DNA from: Rhodeus uyekii
Lineage: Eukaryota > Chordata > Actinopteri > Cypriniformes > Acheilognathidae
Length of the DNA: 64,000 nt
Assembly: GCA_037043235.1 (NCBI GenBank)
Contig: JAWRVZ010000086.1
Location: 1,580,001 to 1,644,000, forward strand
Reading direction: 5' to 3'
Shown here in pieces: positions 62,906 through 64,000 of the stretch. The first letter of the stretch is position 1. Each line of letters begins with the position of its first letter. A model generated the notes under the pieces. The model ran no database searches. It was not told where the DNA came from and worked only from the letters and a program-made list of their open reading frames with translations. A program made the translations under genes and the position numbers.

Positions 62906-64000
62906 ACCCCAAACTTACATAAAAAATGTTTATATAAAATATATAAATATAGCTCCATAATATGTTCAGTGTTATTTATTACTTTTTATTGCTTGTTGAA
63001 CTATTTTAGGTAAGGTTTAAATATAGTAATTTTACAAGTCAAAGCTTCCCCAACACTACTTATCAAGATCAAAACTAAAGTCCAAAGCCTAAAAAGTTGT
63101 GTTCCTTTTAAAAAATTTCAAAGAGAAAAGTTTGAGAACCGATACTTGATATCAAAAGAAGACTCAAAGCTTAAAGTTGACATGAAATGGAAGTTGCGAT
63201 AGTCTTTTCTTTTCAATATTGTGACGTATAGTCGAGTGAAACAACATTTTGTCCACTGGGAAATGATTGGAGAGTTTAATTGCTGTGATTTGTTACTGTG
63301 ATCTCATTAGAATCACAAGATATCCTGCCTTTGTGCCAGAAAAAGTAATCAGAGAAGAATTTATTTCATTAAAGATTTTGAGGGCACATGAATTAAAAAG
63401 ATGTGCATGAATAAATGACTTATAATAAATACTTCAATATTCCATAAAAAGAAAAATTCAATCAAATTAAAAAGTCAATTTTGATTTCATGGCGACTTTG
63501 ACACATCAGAGTGAAAAGCACTAGTACAGTGGAGCAGACAGTAAAGAGCTACAAAATCATCAACACAGGTGTCCAATCAGAGGGTACATGACACACCCAC
63601 GGCAGGGCTTCCAGCAGCTCAGCAGCACCTCATATAATAGGACTGCTAATTTAGTACCTGAACCCATGTGCTCCCATCCCACCTCAAGCTATTTTAATTG
63701 GCGCTCAGGTGCAGGAAAGTCGTCTGCATACTGAGAATGGACGTGTCGTGCATTTGCCACGAGATTCAGCCACACTGGGCATGATTTACGATCAATTTTT
63801 AATTAAACAAATCTATCCTCCATTTCTAATCAGGAAGTGATGTAAGAATACACAAACACAGCAATCATTCATTGTTGATTTACTTAAAAACAGGTACAAG
63901 AGGTACAAAAGTGATTTCCTTAGCACTTAATTTCCTGCACTGTAATGATTGCAAACACTAGCTCAGAAAGAGAATCTAAAAGTAATGGACACAAACAGGC
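62906..64000. other. unannotated DNA, candidate conserved block
   Basis: No gene is recognised. The stretch 63600-63850 is of high complexity with homeodomain-type words (tttaattgg, ttaattaaac) and no repeat resemblance; it may be conserved non-coding DNA. Confidence 0.4.

Overview
The window looks like a gene-poor stretch of a teleost genome, most likely cyprinid or a close relative. The evidence is its repeat content: two DIRS-type retrotransposons, BEL/Pao, L2-type LINEs, a 5S-rRNA-derived SINE (SINE3 type), an Angel-like palindromic MITE, Harbinger, hAT, Tc1 and pogo-like DNA elements, and two copies of a very common cyprinid interspersed repeat. I found no host protein-coding exon, tRNA or rRNA gene. 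Nearly everything with coding potential is transposable-element derived, and many insertions are nested with readable target-site duplications (TSDs), so their relative order can be worked out.

Layout. 1-2.3 kb: unannotated DNA with one solo LTR. 2.3-11.6 kb: a gag-only LTR element (TSD catac) split by a full-length, very young BEL/Pao element on the minus strand (LTRs nearly identical, TSD ccgtt, one 1921-residue open frame, primer-binding site matching the tRNA-Tyr 3' end). 12.5-13.7 kb: a pogo-like element containing a solo LTR that contains a second solo LTR. 15.3-16.4 kb: a second copy of that pogo-like family. 16.4-20.9 kb: AT-rich DNA without recognised genes but with high-complexity blocks that could be conserved non-coding elements. 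21.1-25.7 kb: a decayed DIRS element, inserted into the common cyprinid repeat and itself hit by an L2-like LINE and by a solo LTR (TSD ctttt). 27.4-28.6 kb: degenerate LTR-element sequence split by a SINE3. 29.8-30.2 kb: an Angel-like MITE.

31.5-39.2 kb is the least familiar region. A 327-bp repeat unit is followed directly by a second copy of itself that has been opened up by about 7.1 kb of unrecognised sequence. That sequence contains a 54-bp tandem array, a related 46/66-bp array in which every unit can form two small hairpins with the same TGCG loop, a hAT MITE and a 16-bp perfect hairpin. Two more short copies of the 327-bp unit lie at 49.2 and 52.7 kb.

40.3-43.0 kb: a young gag-like LTR element on the minus strand (two 533-bp LTRs, TSD cagat) with a long in-frame 33-bp repeat array. 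43.1-44.8 kb: a solo LTR split by a decayed Harbinger element. 46.7-48.9 kb: an L2 3' end and a truncated Tc1. 48.9-50.3 kb: a pogo-like MITE carrying other insertions. 53.2-59.9 kb: a pogo-like element holding a complete and apparently intact DIRS retrotransposon (gag, RT/RNase H and tyrosine recombinase frames, inverted terminal repeats, internal complementary region). 59.9-64 kb: mostly unannotated AT-rich DNA. All family assignments come from motif recognition and memory of repeat families, not database searches.
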